Below are positions 25,471 to 34,352 of a DNA stretch of 64,000 nucleotides, one piece after another. The notes under the pieces were generated by a model that did not search any database, was not told the origin of the DNA, and saw only the letters and a list, made by a program, of their open reading frames with translations. Position numbers and translations under genes: made by a program. The stretch spans positions 620,001 to 684,000 of the forward strand of contig NZ_CABPSK010000004.1 in the NCBI RefSeq assembly GCF_902459645.1, in the 5' to 3' direction. The first letter of the stretch is position 1; every line of letters starts with the position of its first letter. Source of the DNA: Pandoraea pneumonica. Its GTDB lineage: Bacteria > Pseudomonadota > Gammaproteobacteria > Burkholderiales > Burkholderiaceae.

Positions 25471-26298
25471 ATGCCCAGCATTGCACTTGTCAACGCAACA
25501 CCGCCATCCTGCCCCTCTGCCCCCGTTCCCACACCTTACTTTGCTGACCAGCACGCGTCCTTTGCTCACGGATTCCGCGTGGTGAGACAGTCGAGTGCGG
25601 CATCAGATATGGGCGTCCCTCCCCAAGGGGCACCGGTGCCGTCAAATAGTGAACCGTTGTCGGCCAGCACTATCGAGCACTTCCAACGCTCAGCGATTCG
25701 GTGCGAATTGGTGCCCGTCAAAAAGTATTTTTTCGAAGCGCTCATGGAACTCGTGGGGACCACGGGCGAGTGCCCGAAACCATGCCTCGCAAGCAACGCA
25801 CAGTTGCGCCGCGCCCTGGTTGAGGTGCTGGCGCTGCATCCTGAAGGCGACACGATTTCGGTGGATGCCATGCTCAAAGACAGCGCGCCATCGCTGTTGC
25901 TGGACGACCCAAGCTACTCGCCCGGCACGCTCAAGGCGTTGCGCTACGACATGGGCGTGAATGCCCTAAAACAAGGGCTGTTTTCGATGAGTGGTGAGGC
26001 CCCTGCCGAAGAAGATTTTTTGTTTTTTGGTGAGAGCGAGATGATGTTTCTGAAGGACGGAAACCAGTATCGTAACGAGGTTGCTCGCCGCCATTCCACC
26101 GTCATCGGCTTTCACTACACCGCAGCAGGCATGCCCGGATATACGTTGCAGCCTGGGATGCTCAGACGGCATTCCTCATCGCTCGGGCGCATTGAAGATT
26201 TCGTGGACCATCTCGCAGCGTGTCAGCAACGCAGAGACGCGCCAACCGAGGGACGTAGTCCGTCGGCGCCTCCCTCTTCCCAGTGCACGCTTACGTGA
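25471..26298 (+). CDS. Orphan hypothetical protein, 275 aa, possible secreted effector
   Basis: I do not recognise this protein. The first 70 residues are rich in Ser, Pro and Ala with no hydrophobic signal peptide. A globular part follows (about 70-255), with ALMELVGTTGECPKPCLASNAQLRRALVEVLALHPEGD and EEDFLFFGESEMMFLKDGNQYRNEVARRH. The C-terminus is again Ser/Pro-rich. Local GC is visibly lower than the neighbours (about 50 percent over 25981-26100), and no Shine-Dalgarno precedes the ATG; an alternative ATG at 25609 is also without one. Such composition is seen in horizontally acquired genes and in some type III effectors. That reading is a guess. Confidence 0.55.
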   Translation: MPSIALVNATPPSCPSAPVPTPYFADQHASFAHGFRVVRQSSAASDMGVPPQGAPVPSNSEPLSASTIEHFQRSAIRCELVPVKKYFFEALMELVGTTGECPKPCLASNAQLRRALVEVLALHPEGDTISVDAMLKDSAPSLLLDDPSYSPGTLKALRYDMGVNALKQGLFSMSGEAPAEEDFLFFGESEMMFLKDGNQYRNEVARRHSTVIGFHYTAAGMPGYTLQPGMLRRHSSSLGRIEDFVDHLAACQQRRDAPTEGRSPSAPPSSQCTLT

Positions 26299-26448
26299 TG
26301 CGATACCTTGCTGCTTAGTACAGCCTCATGAACGCGAGTGCATTCAGGCATGTGGGTGCCCGCGCATACCGGGGTTCACACCGCGGCATGCGCGAGCGCA
26401 CGGTCAAGCCGACAACGCTCGCGACGATTCGGCTTGCCGCACCAGCGC

Positions 26449-27018
26449 TCAAGCCGCCTTCAAGCGGCGCGAAAACTTCTCGCGGAATTTTTTGAGTTTC
26501 GGGGCGACCACGTACGCGCAATACCCTTGGTCGGGGTGCTGCACGAAGTAGTTCTGGTGATAGGCCTCGGCCGGCCAGAACGTCTGCTCGGCTACCACCT
26601 GCGTGACGATCGGTGCCGGGTACGTCATCTCTGCCATCAGTTCGGCGATCAGATGTTCGGCCACCTGCTTCTGCTTGTCGTCGTGATAGAAGATCGCCGA
26701 GCGGTATTGCGTGCCGATGTCGTTCCCCTGCCGGTTGACCGTGGTCGGATCGTGAATCGAGAAGAACACGATCAGCAATTCTTCGAAGCTGACGATGTCC
26801 GGATCGTAAGTCAGACGGACCACTTCGGCATGGCCTGTCTCGCCCTCGCAAACCTGCTCGTAGCTCGGGTTATCGACATGGCCGCCCTCGTAGCCTGAGA
26901 CGACGCGCTTCACGCCGTCGAGCTGCTGGTAACAAGCCTCAAGACACCAAAAACAACCGCCAGCCAGCGTGGCCGTTTCGGTGTGGGCATCGTTTGGGGA
27001 ATTCGTCTGCTCTGTCAT
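26449..27018 (-). CDS. msrA: Peptide-methionine (S)-S-oxide reductase MsrA
   Basis: A 189-residue repair enzyme that reduces the S epimer of methionine sulfoxide using thioredoxin. The ATG at 27018 has GAGG upstream. The catalytic motif GGCFWCLEA is near residue 20, followed by GVKRVVSGYEGGHVDNPSYEQVCEGETGHAEVVRLTYDP, which is diagnostic. FFSIHDPTTVNRQGNDIGTQYRSAIFY and PAEAYHQNYFVQHPDQGYCAYVVAPKL complete the fold, and a cysteine for recycling is visible in GYCAYV. No signal peptide is present, so it acts in the cytoplasm. Confidence 0.96.
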   Translation of the reverse strand: MTEQTNSPNDAHTETATLAGGCFWCLEACYQQLDGVKRVVSGYEGGHVDNPSYEQVCEGETGHAEVVRLTYDPDIVSFEELLIVFFSIHDPTTVNRQGNDIGTQYRSAIFYHDDKQKQVAEHLIAELMAEMTYPAPIVTQVVAEQTFWPAEAYHQNYFVQHPDQGYCAYVVAPKLKKFREKFSRRLKAA

Positions 27019-27101
27019 CGTGACCTCGCTTGTCGACGTCGGACGGCGGGCCCGCTGCGAAATCCGGGTGATTTTGCGGCGGCGCACCAAAACACGTACC
27101 A

Positions 27102-27143
27102 AACAAATAGGGCGGGCGATCACTTCTGATCGCCCGCCCTATT
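27102..27143 (-). terminator. Strong terminator downstream of hutG
   Basis: AATAGGGCGGGCGATCA and TGATCGCCCGCCCTATT form a perfect 17-bp stem with a 4-base loop. On the minus strand it is followed by TGTTTGG. It insulates hutG from msrA. Confidence 0.85.
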
Positions 27144-27189
27144 GTCGCGCAGAATTTCCGCGATTGGCGCAAATAACCTTGCGCCGCCC

Positions 27190-28137
27190 TCAGTTCTGCA
27201 ATTGCGTAATCAACGGATGCAGCAGACGTGCGCCGACGCGCGCCGTCAGGCCATCGCGGTCGTACGTCGGGTTGTACTCAGCGATGTCCGCCACGCGCAG
27301 CTTGCCCGAGCGGCGCACCACGCCAATCAGCGCTTCGACGACTTCGAGCGCCACGCCGTGCGCTGCCGGTGCCGACACGCCCGGCGCTTTCTCGCCCGGC
27401 AACACGTCCATATCGATCGTCAGGTAGACATGGCTCACGCGCTCGAGCTTCTTCTCGAGCTGCTCGCACATCTCCGGCAGACGGTGCGCGAGCATCGCGT
27501 CGTCCATCCAGAAATCCACGCCCAATTCCTTCGCACGCTCGAACAACGCCTCGGTGTTGCTGTAGCGGCTCACGCCCAGACACGCGTAATGGAACGGTGC
27601 CTGACGACCGGCGAGCAACTGCGAGATTTGCCAGAACGGCGTGCCCGAGCTGGCCGTCGGTTGCGCGCGCAAGTCGAAGTGCGCATCGAAATTGAGGATG
27701 AGAATCGGCTCGTCGCGCAGGCGATCGCCAAAATGCTCGGCCACGCCAAGGAACGTGCCGTACGCGATCTCGTGTCCGCCACCGAGCACCACCGGGCGAG
27801 CACCCGCCGCGAGCACTTCCGCGACGCGATGGCCCAATGCGGCTTGCGCCGCCTCGAGGCGATCGTCGGCGCACACGATGTTGCCGCCGTCGAACACGGC
27901 CGGTGTGCCCTGCACGGGCAAGCTCGCCAATGCACGACGCAGCATGTCGGGACCAGCCACCGCGCCCTGACGTCCATGATTGCGGCGCACGCCTTCGTCA
28001 CTGCAAAAACCCAGCACGACCGCGCCGCCGGCAACCGCTGCCGCGTCGTAGTCGCGCAGCACCTGATGCAAACGCAGGGTGTGTCCGGCTTCGCCGGTAT
28101 CTACGCGGCCTTGCCAGACCGTTCGATCGATTGTCAT
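27190..28137 (-). CDS. hutG: Formimidoylglutamase (arginase/agmatinase superfamily)
   Basis: A 315-residue binuclear manganese ureohydrolase. The metal-ligand motifs are GGGHEIAYG, NFDAHFDLR and TIDMDVL. The sequence between them (SSGTPFWQI and the QAPFHYACLGVSRYSNTEALF stretch) fits HutG, which splits N-formimidoyl-L-glutamate to glutamate and formamide in histidine degradation. Arginase or guanidinobutyrase are alternatives, but the match of the middle region favours HutG. No hutH, hutU or hutI is in the window. It is 19 bases downstream of an amino-acid ABC transporter operon, suggesting coupled histidine uptake and catabolism. Confidence 0.82.
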   Translation of the reverse strand: MTIDRTVWQGRVDTGEAGHTLRLHQVLRDYDAAAVAGGAVVLGFCSDEGVRRNHGRQGAVAGPDMLRRALASLPVQGTPAVFDGGNIVCADDRLEAAQAALGHRVAEVLAAGARPVVLGGGHEIAYGTFLGVAEHFGDRLRDEPILILNFDAHFDLRAQPTASSGTPFWQISQLLAGRQAPFHYACLGVSRYSNTEALFERAKELGVDFWMDDAMLAHRLPEMCEQLEKKLERVSHVYLTIDMDVLPGEKAPGVSAPAAHGVALEVVEALIGVVRRSGKLRVADIAEYNPTYDRDGLTARVGARLLHPLITQLQN

Positions 28138-28156
28138 ACGTGTACCTGCCTTGCCC

Positions 28157-28933
28157 TTACCGTGCGATCACTGCTTGCAGAAACTCACGCGTACGCGCTT
28201 CACGCGGTGCGGTGAAAATCTGTTCGGGCGAGCCCGCTTCGATGATGCGGCCTTGATCCATCACGACCACCACATCGGCCACTTCGCGCGCGAATCCCAT
28301 TTCGTGCGTCACCACCAGCATGGTCATGCCGTCGTTGGCGAGCGCCTTCATCACTTGCAGCACTTCGCCCACGAGTTCCGGGTCGAGCGCCGACGTCGGC
28401 TCGTCGAAGAGCATGACCTGCGGTTGCATCGCCAGCGCGCGGGCAATCGCCACACGCTGCTTCTGGCCGCCGGACAGCGTGCCCGGGAACACGTCGGCCT
28501 TGGCGGCAAGCCCCACTTTCGCGAGCAGTTCGCGAGCGAGCTTTTCGGCGTCTGCGCCCTTCATGCCGCGCAGCTTCTTCGGGGCGAGCGTGACGTTCTC
28601 GAGCACCGTCAAATGCGGGAACAGGTTGAACGACTGGAACACCATGCCCACTTCGGTACGCAGTGCGTTGAGTGCGTTCTCGCCCATCATCTTGCCGTGA
28701 TCGACGAGCTTCTTGCCGACGATCTCGATGGTGCCCTGCTCGGCCGTTTCCAGCCCGTTGCAGCAGCGCAGGAACGTGCTCTTACCCGAGCCGCTCGGCC
28801 CGATGACGACCACCACCTGACGCGCATCGACTTCGAAGTCGATGCCCTTGAGCACCTGATGGCTGCCGTAAGCCTTGCCCAGCCCTTCGATCTTGAGGAT
28901 CGGCGCGCCGATGTCTTTCTTCACATTGCTCAT
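28157..28933 (-). CDS. Polar amino-acid ABC transporter, ATP-binding protein
   Basis: A 258-residue ATPase of the GlnQ/HisP type. Walker A is GPSGSGKST, the Q-loop region [20 protein letters not shown], the signature [15 protein letters not shown] and Walker [17 protein letters not shown]. The H-loop histidine is in [13 protein letters not shown]. It energises the permease encoded just upstream, which it overlaps by 4 bases. Gene order on the minus strand is regulator, binding protein, permease, ATPase, hutG. Confidence 0.95.
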   Translation of the reverse strand: MSNVKKDIGAPILKIEGLGKAYGSHQVLKGIDFEVDARQVVVVIGPSGSGKSTFLRCCNGLETAEQGTIEIVGKKLVDHGKMMGENALNALRTEVGMVFQSFNLFPHLTVLENVTLAPKKLRGMKGADAEKLARELLAKVGLAAKADVFPGTLSGGQKQRVAIARALAMQPQVMLFDEPTSALDPELVGEVLQVMKALANDGMTMLVVTHEMGFAREVADVVVVMDQGRIIEAGSPEQIFTAPREARTREFLQAVIAR

Positions 28934-29598
28934 TGCACGGCACCTCCGGCACGCAGGGACTTCTCGGCGCGCTGCAACAGCAGCGTGGTGGTGCCGGTCA
29001 GAATCAGATAAACAAAAGCAATCGCCAGATACACTTCCAGCGAGCGATACGACACGCTGATGATCTTCTGGCCTTCGTGCATCACGTCGTGAATGGTGAG
29101 CAGCGAGACGAGCGCAGAGTTCTTGATCAACGCGATGAATTCGTTACCCAGCGGCGGAATCATGCGCACGATGGCTTGCGGCAGAATCACCGAGCGCATC
29201 GCCATGCCGTAGGGCATACCGAGCGAGCGGGCGGCTTCCATCTGGCCGCGCTCGATCGATTGAATGGCGCCACGCACGATTTCCGAGACATAGGCACCGC
29301 TATAGATGCCAAGGCCCAGCACACCGCACAGGAACGCCGGCAGCAGAATGTTGAACTGCGGCAGACCGAAGAACAGGATAAAGAGCTGCACCAGCAGCGG
29401 CGTGCCACGAATGAACGTGACATAAATCGTGCAGATGCCGTAGCGGATGCGGTGCGCCGGGTTCAGGCGGCCCATGCCGACCAGCAAGCCCAACACGCAG
29501 CCCAGTGCCAGTGCGCAAATCGTTACCTCGACGGTAACAAGCGCGCCGTGCGCGAGGTCTTGCCAGTTTGCCCACACCGGCGAAAAATCGAGTTCCAT
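28930..29598 (-). CDS. Polar amino-acid ABC transporter, permease
   Basis: A 222-residue inner-membrane permease of the HisMQ/GlnP family with about five helices. The EAA motif region is [55 protein letters not shown], the docking site for the ATPase. [22 protein letters not shown] is also highly typical. Only one permease gene exists, so it probably acts as a homodimer. The gene start is the ATG at 29598; 137 bases separate it from the binding-protein gene. Confidence 0.94.
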   Translation of the reverse strand: MELDFSPVWANWQDLAHGALVTVEVTICALALGCVLGLLVGMGRLNPAHRIRYGICTIYVTFIRGTPLLVQLFILFFGLPQFNILLPAFLCGVLGLGIYSGAYVSEIVRGAIQSIERGQMEAARSLGMPYGMAMRSVILPQAIVRMIPPLGNEFIALIKNSALVSLLTIHDVMHEGQKIISVSYRSLEVYLAIAFVYLILTGTTTLLLQRAEKSLRAGGAVQ

Positions 29599-29657
29599 GC
29601 GTACTCCGTCAGTTGCTCTACTGCTTTATTGCGACTTTCTTGCCGCTGCCGACCTGC

Positions 29658-29682
29658 GACCGGGCGAGGCGTCTGCCCGGTC
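29658..29682 (-). other. Stem-loop between binding-protein and permease genes
   Basis: GACCGGGC and GCCCGGTC form a perfect 8-bp stem with a 9-base loop and no T run. Such hairpins after binding-protein genes commonly stabilise the upstream mRNA or reduce read-through, giving excess binding protein. Short direct repeats (AGTACGACG) sit between it and the binding-protein stop codon. Confidence 0.5.
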
Positions 29683-29735
29683 TCAGATCATTGCGGCTTG
29701 CGTACTTTTACTTCGTCGTACTGCTTCCGTCGTAC

Positions 29736-30473
29736 TTACTTCGACGTACCGAAGTACTTCGTCACCAGCGCGGCGTAGGTGCCGTCGGCGCGAATCTTTT
29801 CCAACGCTTGGTTCATTTCGTTGGTCAGTTCGGTATCGCTCTTACGCACGGCGAAACCGTAACGTTCGATCGTCAGCGTCTTGTCGAGCACCTTCACGCC
29901 CGGACGTGCCTTGGCGTACAGCAGCGCTGCCGGCTTGCCGGTCACCGCGGCGTCAGCACGGCCGATTTCCACCAGGTTGAACATTTCCTGGTTCTTCTCG
30001 ACTTCCACGCGTTGCACCTTCGGGTAGTTTTCCGTCAGGAACTGCACCGACTTCGTGCCCACCTGCACCGACACCTTCTTGCCGTTCAGATCGGCCGGTT
30101 CTTTGATGGTGTTGTTATCCGCCTTGACCATGATGGCCAGACCGCCCGTGTAGTACGGGTGCGTGAAGTTCACCACCTTCAGACGCTCGTCGGTGATGTA
30201 GATGGCCGACGCAGCGACGTCCACACGCTTCGATTGGAGTGCCGGAATCAGGCCCTTGAAGTCGATGTCGGTCCATTCGACCTTCTTGCCCATTGCCTTG
30301 CCGAGCGCTTCGATCATTTCCACGTCGAAGCCGGTGCGCTTACCGTTTTCCACATATTCGAACGGCGGGAAGGTGGCATCGGTGGCGACGCGCAGCACGT
30401 CGTCAGCCGCGAAAACCTTGCTCGAACACGTGACGGCCAGCGCCATCGTGAACAGAATGTGACGCAATTTCAT
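29736..30473 (-). CDS. Amino-acid ABC transporter, periplasmic substrate-binding protein
   Basis: A 245-residue family-3 solute-binding protein. Residues 1-22 are a signal peptide (MKLRHILFTMALAVTCSSKVFA). VATDATFPPFEYVENGKRTGFDVEMIEALGKAMGKKVEW is the classic N-lobe, including the family signature around GFDVEM. The C-lobe has LNGKKVSVQVGTKSVQFL and IGRADAAVTGKPAALLYAKARPG. It delivers a polar amino acid, plausibly histidine given the linked hutG, but glutamine or a basic amino acid cannot be ruled out. A probable IclR regulator gene precedes it. Confidence 0.94.
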   Translation of the reverse strand: MKLRHILFTMALAVTCSSKVFAADDVLRVATDATFPPFEYVENGKRTGFDVEMIEALGKAMGKKVEWTDIDFKGLIPALQSKRVDVAASAIYITDERLKVVNFTHPYYTGGLAIMVKADNNTIKEPADLNGKKVSVQVGTKSVQFLTENYPKVQRVEVEKNQEMFNLVEIGRADAAVTGKPAALLYAKARPGVKVLDKTLTIERYGFAVRKSDTELTNEMNQALEKIRADGTYAALVTKYFGTSK

Positions 30474-30510
30474 CTGGTACTCCTTCGTGTAGTCTCGGTC
30501 GGGTAACCGG

Positions 30511-31257
30511 TTAAAAGTATTGCAATCGGTTCGAAATACGCTCGGCTGCCGCCACGGTCAGGCGGATCAGCTCTTCGTGGCGCTGAGCCACGCGCACGGC
30601 CGGCGCCATCAGCGTGATGGTGCCCTCCAGACGCTCTTTCGCGGCAAACACCGGGGCCGACACGCCCCAGACGCCGAAATCCACTTCACTCTCGGACACC
30701 GCGTAGCGCTGCTTACGAATCTCTTCGACCTGCGCGATCAGTCGCTCCTGCGCGACCGGTTGACCCGCCAGTTGGCGGCCGATCAGGCTCTCGCGAGTGG
30801 CTTGCGGCAGGAAGGACAACAAGGCCTTGGCCGATGCGCCATGCACCAACGGATGGGCGCGGCCTTTTGCGAACGAGCAACGCAGCGACTGCTCGCTCTC
30901 GTGCATGTCGAGGCAAACCACCTGACCATTGGCCGCTACGAGCAAGCCGACGGTCTCGCCGGTGCGTTGCACGAGGGCATCGATTTCTTCACGCGCCTGC
31001 GTGACAAGATGCGAGTTGTGGTCGAAACCCCACGCCAGTTGCACGCCGACCGGACCCGGTTCATACAACGCCTCGTGGGCGTGTTCCTGCACCAAGCCCC
31101 ACTTCTTCAGGGGTACGAGGTGGCGGTAAACCGTGGAGAGCGGCAGGCTCGTCTGCGCGGCGATCTCGCGTGCCGCGATCGGTCGTCCGTGACGCGCTAC
31201 GGTCACAAGGACCTGTAAAACGCGTTCAGAGACCGAGTGAGCTTCGGTGGTGTCCAT
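30511..31257 (-). CDS. IclR-family transcriptional regulator
   Basis: A 248-residue regulator. I start it at the ATG at 31257 (MDTTEAHSVSERVLQVL), which has AGGA upstream; the longer frame would add an AT-rich, implausible leader. Residues 8-70 form the winged helix (IAAREIAAQTSLPLSTVYRHLVPLKKWGLV), and the rest is the GAF-like IclR effector domain (CLDMHESEQSLRCSFAKGRAHPLVHGASAKALLSFL). It is 37 bases upstream of the binding-protein gene and co-directional, so it probably controls the transporter and hutG. The ligand is unknown. Confidence 0.88.
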   Translation of the reverse strand: MDTTEAHSVSERVLQVLVTVARHGRPIAAREIAAQTSLPLSTVYRHLVPLKKWGLVQEHAHEALYEPGPVGVQLAWGFDHNSHLVTQAREEIDALVQRTGETVGLLVAANGQVVCLDMHESEQSLRCSFAKGRAHPLVHGASAKALLSFLPQATRESLIGRQLAGQPVAQERLIAQVEEIRKQRYAVSESEVDFGVWGVSAPVFAAKERLEGTITLMAPAVRVAQRHEELIRLTVAAAERISNRLQYF

Positions 31258-31331
31258 CGTCCTAAAAACCAGAAAAAAGCAAAAGAATCGACGTGGTTGA
31301 ACGCCGATGACGACATGGGCGTATCTTGCGA

Positions 31332-31363
31332 TGAGATTCCCAAAGTAAAAAATGAAATTCCCA
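31332..31363. promoter_or_regulatory. Direct repeat TGA(G/A)ATTCCCA, candidate IclR operator
   Basis: TGAGATTCCCA at 31332-31342 and TGAAATTCCCA at 31353-31363 lie 21 bases apart upstream of the IclR gene in an AT-rich region. Two helical turns of spacing fits a tetrameric IclR-type regulator. This is inference only. Confidence 0.4.
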
Positions 31364-31432
31364 GCGGATGATAACAAAATGGGCAATTACGCATAGGGAC
31401 TTTCCCTTATGCAGTGCGCAATGCGCGAAAGC

Positions 31433-31476
31433 AAAAGCGCCGAACCCCTTGATGCACAAGGGGTTCGGCGCTTTTT
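31433..31476. terminator. Strong bidirectional-type terminator
   Basis: AAAAGCGCCGAACCCCTT pairs with AAGGGGTTCGGCGCTTTT over 18 bp around GATGCAC, with T runs on both strands. On the minus strand it lies just after the CoA ligase operon, which ends 26 bases earlier. Confidence 0.9.
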
Positions 31477-31501
31477 TAGACGATTCGAAGGAGTCTTCGG
31501 A

Positions 31502-33052
31502 TTATCGACTGTCAGTTGCGATTGATGTGGCGGGCTGTTTCGATAGCCATGCGGTGAGAATCGGTTTTTGCACTTTCCCAAGCGCGCTCTTCGGTAACGC
31601 GTCGACGATCACCACACGGCGCGGCAATTTGAAGCGCGCGATGCGAGTGCCGAGAAAGTCGAGCACTGCCTGCGATGTCACTTCCACGGACGGTGCGGCG
31701 ACGATCGCGGCTACCGGCACCTCGCCCCAACGCTCATCGGCAATGCCGACCACTGAAGCTTCCAGCACGCCCGGGCAGTCCACCAGCGCATTCTCGATTT
31801 CCGCCGGATAGATGTTCTCGCCGCCCGAGATGATCATGTCTTTGCTGCGGCCCACCACCTCGAAATAACCATCGTCGCGCAGTCGCGCAAGGTCGCCCGA
31901 GCGGAACCAGCCGTCGACGAACGCCGTATGTTGCGGCGCGCGCCAGTACTCGCGCATCACGTTCGGGGCGCGAATGAGAATTTCGCCCACCTCGCCCGGC
32001 GCTACGTCGATACCAGCGCCATCCGCCAGACGCACTTCCACGGCGGGGCAGGCTCGGCCGACGGTACCGGGATGTTCCCGCGCCTCGCCGAAGCGAAGCG
32101 CAATCGACACCGGGCCGGTTTCCGTCGCCCCATACACCTGACCCAGCGGAATGCCACGCGCGTGAAACGCCTCGATGGCCGAGAGCGGCACCACGGACGA
32201 GCCCGCCATCACACCGCGCAACGACGACAGATCGGCCGCCGCCCATGCCGGATGCAATTGCACCGCGCGCATGGTGGCCGGGACCATCAACGAAAGTGTC
32301 GGGCGGCGCGATGCCACGTCGGCCAGCCATGCCGCCGGGTCGAAACGCGGATGCAGCGTCACGCTCGCCCCACACAGCAACGCAGGCAACGTCTGAATGC
32401 ACAGCCCACCCACGTGGAACATCGGCAGCGTCGAGAGCACGTGATCGTCGGCACGCATGTCGTGCGCCCACCAACTGGCCTCCGCGTTGGCAAGCAACCC
32501 GGACTGCGTATGCAACGCGCCCTTCGGCTCCCCCGTCGTGCCCGATGTGTAAGCGAGCAGCACGGGCGCGTCGGGCTGCACGTCGGGATAGTCGACCGGC
32601 TTGATCGACGGCACAGCAATCAGCCCTTCGATGGGCGCGATAGCCGATGGCGGGAGATCGGTGATGGCGTCTTGTTCGAGCGCGTCACGAATCTCGCGGG
32701 CGGCGTCGCGATGCGCTGCGTCGAACCACAGCACGCGCACGCCCGCATGGCGCACGATGGCGGCAAGCTCCGGCACGGCTAGCCGGAAGTTCAGCGGCAG
32801 GAAAATCGCCCCGGCACGTGCGCACGCGAACAGCAACGCAATCTGCAACTCGTCGTTCAGGCCGAGACAGGCAATACGGTCGCCCGGCGCGATGCGCCAG
32901 GTCTCGCGCAGATGCCCGCCCACACGTTCGATACGTCGCCACAACGCGGCGTAGTCAGTCTCTTCGGCTCGCTGGCCGACACCGCAACGCAGCGCCAGCC
33001 GCTTGGGCGTGGCGCGCGCATGACGGGCGAGCGCTTCTACAAAAGGCGTCAA
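31502..33052 (-). CDS. AMP-forming acyl/aryl-CoA synthetase
   Basis: A 516-residue member of the adenylate-forming superfamily. The motifs are LLAYTSGTTGEPKGALHTQSG, YGATETGPVSIALRFGE, WFRSGDLARLRDDGYFEVVGRSKDMIISGGENIYPAEIENAL and the C-terminal lysine region PKSALGKVQKPIL. It makes a CoA thioester from a carboxylic acid. The sequence is equally compatible with medium-chain or aromatic acids. It is the last gene of a four-gene operon with a ring-cleavage dioxygenase, so an aromatic or heteroaromatic acid, or a ring-cleavage product, is a reasonable substrate. A 39-base gap separates it from the preceding gene. Confidence 0.88.
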   Translation of the reverse strand: MTPFVEALARHARATPKRLALRCGVGQRAEETDYAALWRRIERVGGHLRETWRIAPGDRIACLGLNDELQIALLFACARAGAIFLPLNFRLAVPELAAIVRHAGVRVLWFDAAHRDAAREIRDALEQDAITDLPPSAIAPIEGLIAVPSIKPVDYPDVQPDAPVLLAYTSGTTGEPKGALHTQSGLLANAEASWWAHDMRADDHVLSTLPMFHVGGLCIQTLPALLCGASVTLHPRFDPAAWLADVASRRPTLSLMVPATMRAVQLHPAWAAADLSSLRGVMAGSSVVPLSAIEAFHARGIPLGQVYGATETGPVSIALRFGEAREHPGTVGRACPAVEVRLADGAGIDVAPGEVGEILIRAPNVMREYWRAPQHTAFVDGWFRSGDLARLRDDGYFEVVGRSKDMIISGGENIYPAEIENALVDCPGVLEASVVGIADERWGEVPVAAIVAAPSVEVTSQAVLDFLGTRIARFKLPRRVVIVDALPKSALGKVQKPILTAWLSKQPATSIATDSR

Positions 33053-33091
33053 CTTGTCCTCCGCGACAAGTGGGGGTTCAGCGGGCCCAGC

Positions 33092-34336
33092 TCACTCGTC
33101 GCGTTCGCCCGGTTCGTACAGCGCCTCGCGGCCGATGCGATCGAGACACAGCTCGGCCGTCCACGGCAGCATCAGTGCGCCGCAACGCGAGTCGCGATAC
33201 ATCCGTTCGAGTGGCAGCGTCTTGAGCATCGACTGTCCGCCGCACGTGCGAATCGCCAGACGGCACATCTCGTTGGCGTTCTCCATGATCGTGTACTGCG
33301 CGGCGTAAGCCCGCAGACGCGCTTCCTTGCCTGGATCGGCGCGGCCGTCCTGCAATGCGCGCAGGAACAGCGCACGCGTTTGCTCGAGCATGATGTGCAT
33401 CTGCGCCACAGCAATCTGCTTGGTCGGGTACATGCGGCGTTTGACCGGTGCGCCCATGCCTTCGGCTTCGCCACGCAGATACTTCACCGTGAAGTCGTAC
33501 GCAGCCTGCGCGATACCCATGTACGTCGGCGCAAGCGTCATGAACATGTGCGGCCAGCGGCTCGCGGCTTGATAGTAGACACCGCGCGGCATGAGTTGCA
33601 GTTCATCCGGCACGAACACGTCTTTGAACAGCAGCGTACGCGAGACCGTGCCGCGCATGCCCAAGGGGTCCCAATCGCCGGTGACCGTCACGCCCGGCGC
33701 GTCGCCTGGCACGGCGATGTACATCGTGTCCTTCATCGACAATTCGGGCTTGTCTTCGGTGCAAAGCACGCCGTAGTAATTGGCGGCGCCCGAGAGCGAG
33801 GCGAAAATTTTGCGCCCGTTGATCATCCAGCCGCCGTCGACCTTCGTGGCCGTCGTGCCGAACGGTGCCTTGCCTGCGGCCGCCGCGCTGCCTTCGGAGA
33901 ACGGCTGCGCGTAGACCGCGCCGTCTTGCGTCACGCGCGCGAAATGATGCTCACGATAGCGAGCGTGCTCGGTGCGCTGCTCGTCCGTCATGTCGAGATC
34001 GTCGGCCAAGATGCCGGTCCACATCATCGAACACGTATGCATGTTGAACGTGAGCGCGGTGGCACCGCAATGCCGTCCCAGTTCCGCCGACACCATCATG
34101 TAAGTCGCGAAGTCCGCACCCAACCCGCCATGCGCCTCGGGAATGCAGAGCTTGAGCAGCCCGGCAGCGCGCATATCGTCGTAGTTCTCGAACGGGAACG
34201 TGGCCTCGCGGTCCCAGCGCGCGGCGCGCGGGGCGAGCGACTCGCGTCCGACCTGTTCGGCCAGCGCCAACAGACGGCGTTGCTTGTCGGTGAGCGGATA
34301 GTGTTCGCCGACGATCGATGGGGGCTGATAGGCCAC
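33092..34336 (-). CDS. Acyl-CoA-dehydrogenase-fold flavoprotein lacking the usual catalytic glutamate
   Basis: A 414-residue protein started at GTG 34336 with AGGAGA upstream. The N-terminal helical, middle beta and C-terminal helical domains of the ACAD fold are recognisable (LCIPEAHGGLGADFATYMMVSAELGRHCGATAL; GTTATKVDGGWMINGRKIFASLSGAANYYGV; GMRGTVSRTLLFKDVFVPDE). Where normal members read RDA..IYEGT, this one reads YRDSRCGALMLPWTAEL, so the catalytic Glu of the YEGT motif is absent. ACAD-fold flavin monooxygenases such as DszC and HpaH also lack it. With a flavin reductase encoded next door it may be the oxygenase of a two-component hydroxylase. A dehydrogenase with a relocated base remains possible. 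Confidence 0.75.
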   Translation of the reverse strand: MAYQPPSIVGEHYPLTDKQRRLLALAEQVGRESLAPRAARWDREATFPFENYDDMRAAGLLKLCIPEAHGGLGADFATYMMVSAELGRHCGATALTFNMHTCSMMWTGILADDLDMTDEQRTEHARYREHHFARVTQDGAVYAQPFSEGSAAAAGKAPFGTTATKVDGGWMINGRKIFASLSGAANYYGVLCTEDKPELSMKDTMYIAVPGDAPGVTVTGDWDPLGMRGTVSRTLLFKDVFVPDELQLMPRGVYYQAASRWPHMFMTLAPTYMGIAQAAYDFTVKYLRGEAEGMGAPVKRRMYPTKQIAVAQMHIMLEQTRALFLRALQDGRADPGKEARLRAYAAQYTIMENANEMCRLAIRTCGGQSMLKTLPLERMYRDSRCGALMLPWTAELCLDRIGREALYEPGERDE

Positions 34337-34352
34337 GGTTGTCTCCTGGATC

